Positions 25,083 to 35,815 of a stretch of DNA of 64,000 nt are shown here, one piece after another. Within the stretch, counting starts at the first letter, position 1. Every line of letters starts with the position of its first letter. The notes under the pieces are model-generated. The model was not told where the DNA came from. It worked only from the letters and a program-made list of their open reading frames with translations, and ran no database searches. The stretch lies in the NCBI GenBank assembly GCA_046330285.1, contig JAXLSX010000010.1, positions 56,774 to 120,773 of the forward strand. The letters are read 5' to 3'. Both the position numbers and the translations under genes were made by a program. The DNA comes from RHKX01 sp046330285 (GTDB lineage: Bacteria; Actinomycetota; Thermoleophilia; Solirubrobacterales; 70-9).

Positions 25083-28000
25083 ATGACCACCGATCGAACC
25101 TCGATGACTGAGCAGATGATGGATATGCCGATCAAGCGCATCGCAACCGCTGTCCTCGCCGTCACCGCGCTGCTGCTGGCAGTCGCCGGCGGCAACCCGG
25201 GCCGCGCCGCCGCCGAGGCTGACCCGGCCGGGTGCACGCAGACGATCCAGTACGACCCGACGATCCCGACGTTCAAGCAGGTCGCTGCGGCCAACGTCGG
25301 CGGGCCGAACCAGTTCAGCACCAACAACGGCCAGTCGACCGACGCTCTCGGCGGCTTCCAGACCGGCACGAACAACCGCCATCCGTCGACCGACCTCTAC
25401 GCGTACCAGCAGGCGATCGCCGACGCGAGCGTCGGCAACCCGCGGATCAGCGTCGTGACGAAGACGATCGGCACCACCTTCGGCGGTCGCCCGTTCAAGA
25501 TCTCCGTGATCGGCACGCCCGATCACATCGCGAGCCTCGAGAGCGACGCAGCCTTCTGGCGCGGCGTCCGCGACGGCTCGATCTCCGAGACCGAGGCGCT
25601 CGCGCGGCTCGACTCGGGCGACGCTCCGCCCTCGTTCGGCTGGATCACCGAGACCCCGCACGGCAACGAGCCGGCGGGCGGCGAGGCGAGCATGCGGATG
25701 CTCTACGAGCTCGCGGCCCGGACCGACTGCGCCAACCTGCGCCGGCTCGACAACATGACCGTGTTCATCGACCCGGCCCGCAACCCGGACGGACGCGACA
25801 ACAACACGCGTACGACCGCCTACTCGTTCGACCCGAACCGCGACCTCGCGTTCCAGACGCAGGACGTCAACACGCAGGCGCTCGACGAGATCAACAAGTA
25901 CCCGGGGCTGTTCTTCATCGACGCCCACCAGCAGTCGAGCGGCTACTTCTTCCCGCCGAACGAGGATCCCGTGCTCCACGAGATCTCGCACTTCGCCCTG
26001 GACACGATCCAGGAAGAGATCGGCCCGGCGCTGCAGAACCGGTTCAACGACCAAGGCCTGCAGTACCGCAACTACAACGCCTACGACCTCTTCGCCAACG
26101 AGTACGGCGACGCGGGTCCGTCCCTGTTCATGGGCGCTGCCGGCATGACCTACGAGAAGGGCACCAGCGAGGTCTACGGCAAGCAGGTCTACGACCACTA
26201 CCTCGCCATGGACGAGACGCTCAACATCGTCTCCAAGGAGGAGCAGACGCTCAGCCGCGAGTGGGTCTCGCAGTGGCAGGAGGCGAAGGAGCAGGGTGAG
26301 GACTGCGAGCTTCAGGAGAACGTCCTGGTCAGCCCGCTGCACACGCCCCCGAGCGGCGAGATCGCCCAGCAGCCGAACATCTCGATCTGCGGCTACTACC
26401 TGAAGGCCGGAGCCCACTCGGGCGACGTGGCGCGGGTCATCGACCTGCTCCGCGGCCGCGACGTCAAGATCTACCGGCTCGACGAGCCGGTGAGCGTCAC
26501 CGGCTCCAAGGACTTCGGCGAGGTCGGCACCAAGAGCCAGACGCTGCCGGCCGGCTCCTTCTGGATCCCGGCTTCGCAGACGATGAAGCACTGGCTGCAC
26601 TCGACGATGGAGGAAGACCCCTTCATCCCGTACCTCGGCGGCGGTGGCCAGCTCGAGGTGCCGCTGCCCGGCAACCCGGCGATGACCGAGGTGACCGGCC
26701 CGACCTCACTTCTGGTGGGGTCGACAACCCCGGCGCTCCGGTGCTCGCCTTCCCGACCGACTCGAGCAAGGCGCTCGGGCTGGTCACGCAGCTGCTCGAC
26801 GGCGGCGCCACGGTCTACCGCGGCACCACTGCGTTCGACGCCGCCGGCGTGCACTTCCCGACCGGCACCGCGATGGTCGACTCCTCGACCCTCGGCAGCA
26901 TCGACCTGGCGTCCCTCGCCAACGCGGCGCAGACGAAGGTCACGGGCATCACCAGCTACCCGGTGCCCCGCTACCAGCTGGCGGTCCCGAAGATCGCGCT
27001 CTACACGGGGCGGAGAACGCCCTGCAGAACCCGGTCTTCCCGGGCGCCAACACGCCGCCCTCGAACGGCGTCCACTTCACCTCGACCGCGTACTGCGAGA
27101 TGGTCTTCGCGATCGCCCGGGAGATGAACGTCCCGGCCCCGCGCCTGGTGCCGATGACGTCGACCGATCTGGCCGCCGGCAACCTCGTCTCGAACTTCAC
27201 GGCGATCGTGAACCCGAACTCGACGATCTCCGGTGGCGGCGCAACCGCGCTGCAGGCGTTCGTCAACGGCGGCGGCAACTACGTCGGTTACAACAACAAC
27301 GGGATCACGAGCCTCCGCAACGCGGGGATCACGAGCCTGAACACGTCGTCGACCAGCGGGCCTCCGTTCAACGCCCACTGCGCCGACAACAACGACCCGA
27401 CGGCCGCCGGCTCGCTGACGACTCCGGGCACCGCGTTCAACGCCGACTTCACGACGACCAACCCGGTCGCGTGGGGCTTCGACGAGGGCGGCTACATCTA
27501 CCGCGACTCGAGCGGCAACTCGGTGATCGACCCGGCCACGGTCGGCACCGGCAACGTGGCCGTCAACTACCCGAACCAGCTGAAGGCGTTCGGCTACCAG
27601 TGCAACGCGACGGCTCCGGGCTCGCTGCCCGGCCGCCCCTACGCGGTCGACCAGCCGTTCGGCGCCGGTCACGCGGTCGTGCTCGGCTCGAACGTGTTCT
27701 TCCGCGGCTGGACCGCGGGCCCGCAGCGGCTGGTCATGAACGGCGTCCTCTACCCGACCTCCTCGGTCGTGGCTCCGGATGCCCGCAAGGCGGCTGCCAA
27801 GGGCTCCGTCGGCGACGGCGAGGTCCTCGTCCCCGATGGCCGGCCGATCGCAGCGGGCAAGCTGCCGAAGGTCAGCGGATCGCCCGGTGATCGAGTCGCA
27901 CAACAAGTTCAGCGACGCGACGATCACGGTCCGGGCCTCGAAGGCGAAGGCGCTGAAGAAGGTCATCCGCGGCGCGAACCTGCCGAAGGCGGTCGCCAAG

Positions 28001-28201
28001 AAGATCCGCTGGCGCTCGAGCGGCAAGTACGTGACGCTGACGATCCGCGGCGCCGCCCGCCACGCGCGGTCGAACCCGGGCGATCCGAAGCTCGAGCAGA
28101 TCTGGACCCTCGGTGACCTCGAGATGCGGCCGACCTGGGCGTGGAGGATCATCCGGGGCATGCATCGCCAGCACGTCAAGCCGGTCGCCGACCAGATCTG
28201 A
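25083..28201 (+). CDS. secreted M14-family zinc carboxypeptidase-like protein (three apparent frameshifts)
   Basis: ATG follows the beta-helix TAA directly, so the two form an operon. A signal peptide is followed by an M14 peptidase domain. HGNE in ETPHGNEPAGG gives the first zinc ligands, DAHQQ the His ligand, and TYEKGTSE a likely catalytic Glu. The reading frame then breaks. A base seems missing in the G-run at 26717-26720 and another at 27007-27010, and one extra C lies at 27883-27885. Joining the frames gives about 1039 aa with a long Asn/Gly-rich C-terminal half of unknown function. The breaks are more likely sequence errors than decay, because obg and proB nearby show the same defect. 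Confidence 0.7.
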
Positions 28202-29492
28202 TCGGCAAGCGCTTCAGCAGGGCCTGTGCCGCGATGGCGGCGACGGCCGCGGTGGTCGTGACCGCCGCGGCCGCGGCCCCGCGGGCGCCTGAGCTCGAGA
28301 GCTGCGTCGCCGACGGCGGCCCCGGCCGCTGCGAGGCGCTGCCGGCGGGTTCGCTGATCGGCGCCTCCGCCGTCACGGCGAGCCGTGACGGCAAGAGCGT
28401 CTACGTCGCGGCCTACGGGGCCGACGCGGTCCTCGCGTTCGATCGCGGCAGCGACGGCACGCTGGAGCCGAACGGCTGCGTCGCCGACGACGGCGCCGGG
28501 GGCTGCGTGGATCCGCCGTCCGATGCTCTCGGCGGCGCGTCGGGGGTGGCCGCCGTCCCGGCGGTGGCGGCGACCTCTACGTGACGGCGCTGGGCTGGCC
28601 GTGACCCGGTTCTCACGTTCGAGCTCAGGAGCGATCACGTTTGCGACCTGCACCGCCACGAACGGCGCCCACGGCTGCGAGGACCCGGTCCACGACTCGC
28701 TGGTCGGGGCGAGCGGAGTCGCGATCGGCCCGGGCGGGGGAGACCTCTACGTCACCTCGTTCGACGGCGCCGCCGTGACGCACCTCGTCCGCGAGCCCGA
28801 CGGAACCCTGACGACTGCGGACTGCATCGCCGACGCCGGCAACTTCGACTGCGCCGAGACGAAGGGCAACGTCCTCGAGGGCGCGGCGGGTATCGCGATC
28901 GCGCCCGGCGGCCGGGACGTCTACGTCACCTCGTACGCGAGCGGCTTTCCGCTGAGTCGCTTCCGGCGCGACGGCGACGGCGCGCTCACCTACCGCGGCT
29001 GCTGGGCCGACGGGGGCGCCAACGGGTGCCGGAAGATGCCGGTGGACGCGCTCAGCGGGGCCACCTCGCTGGCTCTGAACGGCAAGGGCCGGTTCCTTCG
29101 CCACCGCCGCCCAGACCGGGCGGGTGGCGAGCTTCGAGCGACTGAAGTCGGGGAAGCTCCGGCCTGCGCCTGGGTGTCGGGCGTGACGGCACGGGCGGCT
29201 GCCGCAGCCCGAAGCACGATTCGCCGCGTCAGGCCAATGGGATCGCCGTCGCCGGCAGGACGTCTACGCGGCGGCGGTCGCCGGCGACGCGTTGACGCGG
29301 CTGACCGCCGACCGCCGGGGACGACTCTCGTTCGTGAGCTGCATCGCGGCGGCGCGGGCGAACGGTTGCAGGGGCGGAACGCCCGCGCCGGCCCTCGACG
29401 GCGTCTACGCGCTCGCGGTCAAGAGTGGCTCGCTGCTCTCCGCGGCGCCGGCGTCGGGAGCGGTCGCGAGCTTCGCCCTTCCGAGCCGCTGA
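28198..29492 (+). CDS. secreted seven-repeat beta-propeller-like protein (about six apparent frameshifts)
   Basis: A signal-peptide-like start lies at CTG 28198 (CTGA overlap with the preceding stop) or ATG 28234. The rest consists of about 48-residue repeats: a Cys pair 9-13 residues apart, then GASGVA, PGGGDLYVTS and F.R..DGTL elements. After frame correction seven Cys pairs can be counted (SCVADGGPGRC through SCIAAARANGC), matching a seven-bladed propeller of the lactonase-like or NHL-like type. Frames shift near 28558, 28593, 29096, 29160, 29177 and 29256. Repaired length is about 432 aa. Function unknown. Confidence 0.6.
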
Positions 29493-29517
29493 GCGGCCGG
29501 CTGCTTGACTTCCCGGC

Positions 29518-30805
29518 GTGTTCCACGATCGCGCGCGCATATTCGTCGAGGGCGGACGCGGCGGCGACGGAGTCGTCGGGGCTCGCCGTGAGGCGCACGT
29601 GCCGCGTGGGGGCCCCGACGGCGGCGACGGCGGCCACGGCGGCGACGTCGTCCTGCTCTGCGACCCGTCCCGACGCGATCTCGCGTCGATGCGGGTCTCC
29701 GCGCACTACCGGGCGGAGCGGGGCGGACACGGGCAGGGTGCGAACAAGCACGGAGCCCGCGGCTCGGACCTGATCGTCCCGGTGCCGCCGGGGACGACCG
29801 TCGACGGGCTCGACGGCGAGTACTTCGACCTCGTCGAACCGGGTCAGCGCGCACCCGTGGCCGAGGGTGGGCTCGGGGGCCACGGCAACAAGCGCTTCAC
29901 CGCTTCGACCCGACAGGCGCCGCGGTTCGCCGAGAAGGGCCTGCCGGGACGGTCGGGTTGGATCGAGCTGCGCCTGCGCCTGCTCGCCGACGCCGGGCTC
30001 GTCGGGCTCCCCAACGCCGGCAAGTCGTCGCTGTTGGCGCGGATCACCCGGGCGGCGCCGAAGGTCGCCGACTATCCCTTCACGACACTCTCTCCGGTGC
30101 TCGGCACGATCGACGACGGCGAGCGGCAGCCGTCCTCGCCGACATCCCGGGGCTGATCGAGGGGGCGGCCGACGGCGCCGGCCTCGGGCACGAGTTCCTC
30201 GCCCACGTCGAGCGCTGCCGGGTCCTCGTCCACCTGCTCGAGCTCGGGCCGGGAACCGATCCCGACGCCGCCTACGAGGTCGTCCGCGGCGAGCTGGCGG
30301 CTCACGGGTCCGGCCTCGAGCGGCTCCCCGAGCTCGTCGTCCCCTCTCGAAGTCCGACCTTTTGCCGGCCGCCGAGGATCGAGCTCGAGCTCGAGGCGGC
30401 GCGAGTCCCATCCTGATCGAGCCGCTCGCCATCTCCTCGGCGACCGGCGCCTGCATCGACGAGCTGGTCGGCGCGATCTTCCGCGCGGTCGCGGGCGCGG
30501 CGCCGGCGGAGGCCGCGGAGGTGGTTCGCCCCGGCGAGCCCGAGTTCGAGGCCGAGCACCGGGTCTATCGGCCCCAGGGAGCCGGCGGCTTCGACGTCGT
30601 CCAGCTCGACGACGGCGTCTTCGAGGTCACCGGTCGCGGGGTCGAGATGCTGGTCGAGCGCCACGACCTGGCGAACCCGGAGGCGCTCGGCTACCTCGAG
30701 CGGCGCCTGCACGAGATCGGGGTCATCAAGGCGCTCCGCGATGCCGGATTCGAGCCGGGCGACGAGGTCAGGGTCGGCGACGAGGCCTTCGATTTGGATA
30801 CTTAG
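29518..30805 (+). CDS. obg: Obg GTPase (two apparent frameshifts)
   Basis: Essential GTPase for 50S assembly and stress control. GTG start at 29518. The glycine-rich Obg fold (GGDGGHGGDVVLL) is followed by the G domain: G1 GLPNAGKSS, G3 ADIPGLIEGA, G4 LSKSDL and G5 ISSATG. The C-terminal OCT domain (GGFDVVQLDDGVFEVTGRG) completes it. The frame breaks by one missing base near 30129 and another in the C-run at 30341-30344. Repaired length is about 429 aa. The stretch between G4 and G5 (30365-30415) is poor in every frame and may hide two more errors. An essential gene this complete is unlikely to be a pseudogene. Confidence 0.88.
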
Positions 30806-30808
30806 CGC

Positions 30809-31898
30809 GTGACCCTGGTAGTCAAGCTCGGATCGTCGATCGTGGCGGGCGCCGACGGCGCCCTGCGCGCCGACGTGCTCGACGGCGTCTGCGCGCAGGT
30901 CGCCGAGCTCCATCGCGGCGGCGAGGAGGTCGTGATGGTCACCTCCGGCGCGATCGCCCGCGGCCGCCGGTTGCTGGGACTGAACGAGCGCCCGTCGGCC
31001 GTCGACGAGCTCCAGGCGGCCTCGGCGGTCGGCCAGGGCTCGCTCTTTCGCGCCTACGAGGAGCGGCTGGCCGCCGGCGAGGTGCGGGCGGCCCAGGTCC
31101 TGCTGACCGCGTTCGACATGTCGGAGCGGATCCACTACCTGAACGCCCGCCAGACCCTGCAGCGCCTGCTCGCCTGGCACGTCGTCCCGGTCATCAACGA
31201 GAACGACACCACCGCCACCGACGAGATCACGTTCGGCGACAACGACTTCCTCTCGGCTCAGGTCGCGATCATGATCGAGGCCCGCAAGCTGATCCTGCTG
31301 ACGGACCAGCAGGGCCTGTTCAGCGCCGGATCCCCCGGACCGACCCCGACGCCGAGCTCGTCGAGAGCGTCGGCGACACCGCCGAGCTCGACCGCTACGA
31401 GATCGGATCGCGGGCCTCGCAGTTCGGCTCCGGCGGCATGCGCAGCAAGGTCGTCGCGGCGCAGATGGCGAGCGGTTCCGGGATCGCGGTGACGATCTGC
31501 GACGGCACCGCCGACGGGACACTGCTCGCCGCCGCCCGCGGGGAGCGCGTCGGGACCGCGTTCACGGACGCAACAACCGGGCACCGAGCTTCAAGCTCTG
31601 GCTTCGCTGGGCGACGCCCGCCCGGGGGCGGATCGTCGTCGACGAGGGAGCCGGCCGGGTGCTGCGCGAGAGCGGCTCGTCGCTCTTGCCGGTCGGGATC
31701 ACCGGGGTCGAGGGCAGCTTCGCCGCCGGCGATCCGGTCGAGGTGGTCGACGGCAGCGGGATCGTCGGCAAGGGCATCGCCGAGCACTCCTCCGAGGTCC
31801 TGCTGCGGCTCGCCGGAAAGCGCAGCGGCGAGGTCTCCGAGATCGTGTCCGGCGGCGCCGAAGAGGCGGTCCATCGCGACCGCTTCGTGCTGACCTAA
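30809..31898 (+). CDS. proB: glutamate 5-kinase (two apparent frameshifts)
   Basis: First step of proline synthesis, ATP-dependent phosphorylation of glutamate. GTG start 3 nt after obg. The kinase domain begins VVKLGSSIVAGADG and has MVTSGAIARGRRLLG and INENDTTATDEI. The C-terminal PUA domain (GRIVVDEGAGRVLRESGSSL) is present. A missing C in the run at 31332-31336 and a missing base near 31567 break the frame. With both restored the protein is 363 aa, the normal length. The stop overlaps that of the convergent MFS gene. proA is 1.7 kb downstream. Confidence 0.9.
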
Positions 31899-33100
31899 GC
31901 GGCCTCGCGGCCGCGGAGGACGAGCGCCGTCGCCGCCGCGACCGCGACCGCTCCCGCGCCGGCGATCAGGAACACCTCTCCCGGTGCGAGGAGGCTCGTC
32001 AGCAGGCCGCCTCCGGCGAAGGCGAGACCGAAGCCCCAGGAGCTGGCGGTCTCCTTGACGGCGAAGACCCGGCCCTGCAGATCGCGAGGCACGTCGCGCT
32101 GGAGGATCAGCCGGCCGCTGACGCCCTCGAGCCCGTCGCCGCAGCCGGCGATCGTGAAGGTCGCAAGCGCGACTCCGAGAGTCGTCGCCAGGCCGGTGCC
32201 GATCGTTGCGACGCCGAACAGGAGGATTCCGCCGAGCAGCATCTGGACCTCGCCGCCGATCCGGACCCGGGACACCAGCGCCGCCCCGATCAGGATCCCG
32301 ACCCCGAAGACCGCGACCAGGGCCGAGTAGCCCGAGTCGCCGGCTGCCAGCGTCTCCTTGGCGAAGGGGACCTCGGCGACGTTGATCATCGCCGCGAATC
32401 CGAGGGCGAGGCTGGAGGAGACGATCACCGCGTTGACGCGGGTCATCCCGCGCAGGGCGCGGAAGCTCTCGCCGGTCGCGGCGAGGAGCGAGGGGCGGCC
32501 GAGATCCTCCTGCTTCTCGTGGGGATGACGATCGAGGTCGACGCCGACGAGGAGGAGGGCCGAGACCCCGAACGTGAGCCCGTTCAGGAGCAGAACTCCG
32601 ACGGGGTCGATGAAGAAGAGCGCGACCGCCGCGATCGCCGGCCCCAGGGTGATGCCGAGGTCCTCGATCACCGTGTAGAGGGAGGTGACCGGCGCCAGGT
32701 CGCCCTCGTCGTCGGAGACGGAGTCGGCGATCCCGGCGAGGATCGCCGGGCGGAACAGCGACTCCCCGGCTCCGGCGATCACGGCGAACAACGTCATCGC
32801 CGCGAGGTCGTCGACGACGCCGATGCCGATGAAGGCCGCCGCTCTCGTCAGGTCGGCCGCGATCGCGCACTGGCGGCGCGGCCAGCGGTCGACGGCGGCG
32901 CCGAGGAGCGGGCCGAGGAGCATCGACGGCAGGAACCCGGCGAGCAGGATCAGCGAGAGCGACCAGGCGGTGTCGAAGCGCTGGAAGACGACCAGGAGCA
33001 GGACGACGTAGCCGGCGCCCGTGCCGAGCGCCGATTGCGCGTGCGCGACGAAGAGCCGATCCAGTCGCGCCCGGTGGACCGCACGAAACATCTCCCGCAT
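31895..33100 (-). CDS. MFS transporter
   Basis: 401 aa with about twelve hydrophobic segments. The loop AAVDRWPRRQCAI between spans 2 and 3 is the usual G..aDr.grr MFS motif. GRLILQRDVPRDLQGRVFAV in the second half is typical of the MFS_3/enterobactin-exporter-like group. It inserts between proB and proA on the opposite strand. Substrate unknown; drug or metabolite efflux is a reasonable guess. The frame is intact, which places the right edge of the indel cluster before this gene. Confidence 0.85.
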   Translation of the reverse strand: MREMFRAVHRARLDRLFVAHAQSALGTGAGYVVLLLVVFQRFDTAWSLSLILLAGFLPSMLLGPLLGAAVDRWPRRQCAIAADLTRAAAFIGIGVVDDLAAMTLFAVIAGAGESLFRPAILAGIADSVSDDEGDLAPVTSLYTVIEDLGITLGPAIAAVALFFIDPVGVLLLNGLTFGVSALLLVGVDLDRHPHEKQEDLGRPSLLAATGESFRALRGMTRVNAVIVSSSLALGFAAMINVAEVPFAKETLAAGDSGYSALVAVFGVGILIGAALVSRVRIGGEVQMLLGGILLFGVATIGTGLATTLGVALATFTIAGCGDGLEGVSGRLILQRDVPRDLQGRVFAVKETASSWGFGLAFAGGGLLTSLLAPGEVFLIAGAGAVAVAAATALVLRGREAA

Positions 33101-33551
33101 CAGGTCTCGCTCATCTCAAGAAAACCGCCCAGAAGCCGATTAGAAACCCGCAAGGCCGGCTTTCGCCGGCCCTGCGGTGTCATATATGCGAGTTGCGCCA
33201 CCTCAGCGCGACCTATGCATCAATCGGCCTTTCGGGGCCGCCCCGAGCGTCGCCCGTCGACGGCTCTATCCGTCGGCGGGTTGCGTTCGAGGTTCTTGAG
33301 GCTTCCTTCGCACTGAACGAGGCGGCGAACTACCACCTCGTCTTCGGCATAGGCAGCCTCCTTTCGATCGGCCGGCCGAAGGAACCGGGCACCTGCCCTC
33401 CATAGCCGCGGGGCTCCGGGGCCGAGCTGTTTGTTGGACGTGAACAAAGCTAGCTAAGGGGCGGTTCTCGCAAAACCCGCTGAATCCGCCTCTGGGCGGC
33501 TCCTGTCAGTGCCGCGGCACCCCGGCGAGCGCTCGCGCTTGGGCCGTTGCG
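33101..33551. other. divergent intergenic region with two dyads, no convincing gene
   Basis: About 450 bp between the MFS gene and proA. A hairpin at 33149-33176 has a perfect 7-bp GGCCGGC/GCCGGCC core, TTTC loop, and an outer CGCA/TGCG. A second dyad at 33425-33451 pairs AGC and TTTGTT with AACAAA and GCT. Base composition is less GC-rich than coding DNA. Two short ORFs (70-75 codons, one per strand) show no recognisable features. Confidence 0.4.
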
Positions 33552-33557
33552 TACCCT
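33552..33557 (+). promoter_or_regulatory. -10-like hexamer for proA (leaderless type)
   Basis: TACCCT ends 7 nt before the proA ATG at 33565. The gap GTCGGAG carries at most a weak ribosome-binding site. Confidence 0.5.
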
Positions 33558-33564
33558 GTCGGAG

Positions 33565-34830
33565 ATGGCCACCACCACGGAATCCGTCTCTGCGATCTGT
33601 CGCCGCGCCCGCGCGGCCTCGCTGATCCTGCCCGGGGTTCCGGCCGTCGACAAGGACGCGGCCCTGACGGTCCTGGCGCGCCTGCTGCGCGAGCGGACGG
33701 ACGAGATCCTCGAGGCGAACGGAGTCGATCTCGACGCCGGCCGCGAAGCCGGGCTCGACGACGCCCTGATCGACCGCCTCCGGCTCGACCCCGAGCGGAT
33801 CGAGGCGATGGCAGTCGGGGTCGAGGCGGTTCGCGAGCTCGAGGATCCGATCGGGGAGCTGCTCGAGTCCCGGACGCTCGAGAGCGGCATCGAGATGGAG
33901 CACCGGCAGGTGCCGATCGGCGTCGTCGCGATCGTCTACGAGGCGCGCCCGAACGTCACGATCGACGCGGCAGCGCTCTGCTTGAAGAGTGGCAACGCTG
34001 CGGTCCTGCGCGGGTCGAGTTCCGCCGCGGCATCGAACGCCGTCCTCGTCGGCATCGTCAAGGAGGCGGCCGCGGAGGCGTCGCTTCCCGCCGGCACGGT
34101 CGAGGCGGTTGCCGGCGGCGGCCGCGAGGAACTCGGCGAGCTGGCCCGGCAGAAGGACTTCGTCGACCTGATCATCCCGCGAGGCGGCGAGGGCCTGAAG
34201 GCGGCGCTCGAGGCCGTTGCCGAGGTTCCGATCCTCTACGCGGCATCCGGCAACTGCCACGTCTACGTCGACGCCGGCGCCGATCTCGCGATGGCGCGCG
34301 ATATCGCCTTCAACGCGAAGGTCCAGCGGCCCGGTGTCTGCAACGCGGCCGAGACGCTGCTGGTCAACGAGACGGTGGCGGGCGAGTTCCTGCCGGTCGC
34401 GCTCGGCGACCTGGCCGAGGCCGGCGTCGAGCTCGTCGGCGACGAACGGGCCCGTGAGCTGTCCGGAGGCGTTCCGGTCGCTGCGGCGACCGACGATGAC
34501 TGGGATCGCGAGTACCACGGCCTCAAGCTCGCGGTCGGCGTCGTCGACTCGGTCGCGGACGCGATCGATCACGTCAACCGTCACGGCAGCGGCCATTCCG
34601 AGGCGATCGTCACCGGCGACGAGGCGGCCGCCGAGGCGTTCACCGGCGGCGTCGACGCCGCCTGCGTGTACGTCAACGCTTCGACCCGCTTCACCGACGG
34701 TTTCGAGTTCGGAATGGGCGCCGAGATCGGCAACTCGACCCAGAAGCTGCACGCGCGCGGCCCGATCGGGCTGCGCGAGCTCACCTCGACCAAGTACGTC
34801 CTCCGGGGCACGGGTCAAACACGCGGGTGA
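33565..34830 (+). CDS. proA: gamma-glutamyl phosphate reductase
   Basis: Second step of proline synthesis, NADPH-dependent reduction of glutamyl-5-phosphate, 421 aa. Catalytic Cys259 lies in QRPGVCNAAETLLV. The cofactor region includes GVVAIVYEARPNVTIDAA, and the C-terminal GMGAEIGNSTQKLHARGP is diagnostic. ATG 33565 is chosen because it fits the promoter spacing; a TTG six codons upstream would lie before the -10. The stop overlaps the nadD GTG as GTGA. Confidence 0.96.
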   Translation: MATTTESVSAICRRARAASLILPGVPAVDKDAALTVLARLLRERTDEILEANGVDLDAGREAGLDDALIDRLRLDPERIEAMAVGVEAVRELEDPIGELLESRTLESGIEMEHRQVPIGVVAIVYEARPNVTIDAAALCLKSGNAAVLRGSSSAAASNAVLVGIVKEAAAEASLPAGTVEAVAGGGREELGELARQKDFVDLIIPRGGEGLKAALEAVAEVPILYAASGNCHVYVDAGADLAMARDIAFNAKVQRPGVCNAAETLLVNETVAGEFLPVALGDLAEAGVELVGDERARELSGGVPVAAATDDDWDREYHGLKLAVGVVDSVADAIDHVNRHGSGHSEAIVTGDEAAAEAFTGGVDAACVYVNASTRFTDGFEFGMGAEIGNSTQKLHARGPIGLRELTSTKYVLRGTGQTRG

Positions 34831-35435
34831 GCCGCGCCGTCGGCGTCCTCGGGGGCGCTTTCAACCCACCTCACATCGGTCACCTCCTGCTCGCCCAGGA
34901 GGCCGTCGTCGCGCTCGGGCTCGACGAGCTGGTCCTGGTGCCGACGGGGGAGGCTCCGCACAAGGTGATCGACCCCGAGCCGGGTCCGGCGGTCCGGCTC
35001 GAGATGACCGCTGCCGCGATCGCCGCCGTGCCGGAGCTCGCCGTATCCGACGTCGAGGTCGGCCGGGAGGGCCCGTCCTTCGCGTTCCGTACGCTTGAAT
35101 TGCTTGCCGATGAGCATCCAGGGAGCCAGCTGACCTTCGTGATGGGAGCCGATGTCGCGGCCGGCCTCGAGCGCTGGAAGCGTCCCGAGCGGGTCCTCGA
35201 GCTCGCTTCGATCGCCGTCGCCGGGCGGCCCGGATTCGACCTCGGCGAGATCGACTCGACGCTGGCGCGCCTCGGGGCCGAGGGCCCGGCCGAGCGGATC
35301 GAGATGCCGCCGGTCGGCATCTCCTCGACGCTCGTCCGCGAGCGGGTCGCCGCCGGCCTTCCGGTCCGCTGGATGGTCCCCGAGCCGGTCGAGCGGCTGA
35401 TCGCCGACGGTGGGCTGTACGGAGCCGGCTCGTGA
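34827..35435 (+). CDS. nadD: nicotinate-nucleotide adenylyltransferase
   Basis: NAD synthesis: adenylates nicotinate mononucleotide, 202 aa. The nucleotidyltransferase signature GGAFNPPHIGHLLLAQEA contains the HxGH motif. GISSTLVRERVAAGLPVRWM near the C-terminus is the ISSTxxR motif. It overlaps proA by 4 nt (GTGA) and rsfS by 1 nt (TGATG), so proA-nadD-rsfS is one coupled operon. Confidence 0.96.
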   Translation: MSRAVGVLGGAFNPPHIGHLLLAQEAVVALGLDELVLVPTGEAPHKVIDPEPGPAVRLEMTAAAIAAVPELAVSDVEVGREGPSFAFRTLELLADEHPGSQLTFVMGADVAAGLERWKRPERVLELASIAVAGRPGFDLGEIDSTLARLGAEGPAERIEMPPVGISSTLVRERVAAGLPVRWMVPEPVERLIADGGLYGAGS

Positions 35436-35809
35436 TGGATTCCGAGGCGCTGGCGAAGCGGATCGCGACGGTCGCCGATGAGAAGGGGGCGACCGACATC
35501 GTCGCGATCGACGTCTCCGAGCTGCTCGGCTACACCGACTACCTGATCATCTGCACGGCTCGCAACGAGCGCCAGGCGAAGGCGGTCGCGGAGGAGGTGC
35601 AGCTCCGGCTCAAGCGCGAGGACGAGCTGATCGCCAAGCGCGTCGAGGGACTGCCCGAGGCACGCTGGATCCTCGTCGACTACATCGACTGCATCCTCCA
35701 CGTCTTCATCGAGGAGACGCGCGACCTCTACCGGCTCGAGCAGCTCTGGGGAGAGGCTCCGCGCCTCGACGTCGGCGTGAGCGCCGATGACGTCCGCAGC
35801 CGCGCCTAA
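35435..35809 (+). CDS. rsfS: ribosomal silencing factor RsfS
   Basis: Binds L14 and blocks subunit joining under starvation, 124 aa. Core segments are DIVAIDVSELLGYTDYLIIC and GLPEARWILVDYIDCILHVF. ATG 35435 overlaps the nadD stop; a GTG one codon earlier is equally possible. nadD-rsfS is a widely conserved pair. The TAA stop begins a TAATCT hexamer that may drive the next gene. Confidence 0.95.
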   Translation: MDSEALAKRIATVADEKGATDIVAIDVSELLGYTDYLIICTARNERQAKAVAEEVQLRLKREDELIAKRVEGLPEARWILVDYIDCILHVFIEETRDLYRLEQLWGEAPRLDVGVSADDVRSRA

Positions 35810-35815
35810 TCTCGG

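Noticed and set aside
25083..31898. Treating the M14, propeller, obg and proB fragments as separate small genes or pseudogenes
   Set aside because: Fragments join in order into complete known domains with single-base corrections, and obg is essential. A local sequencing problem explains all of them.
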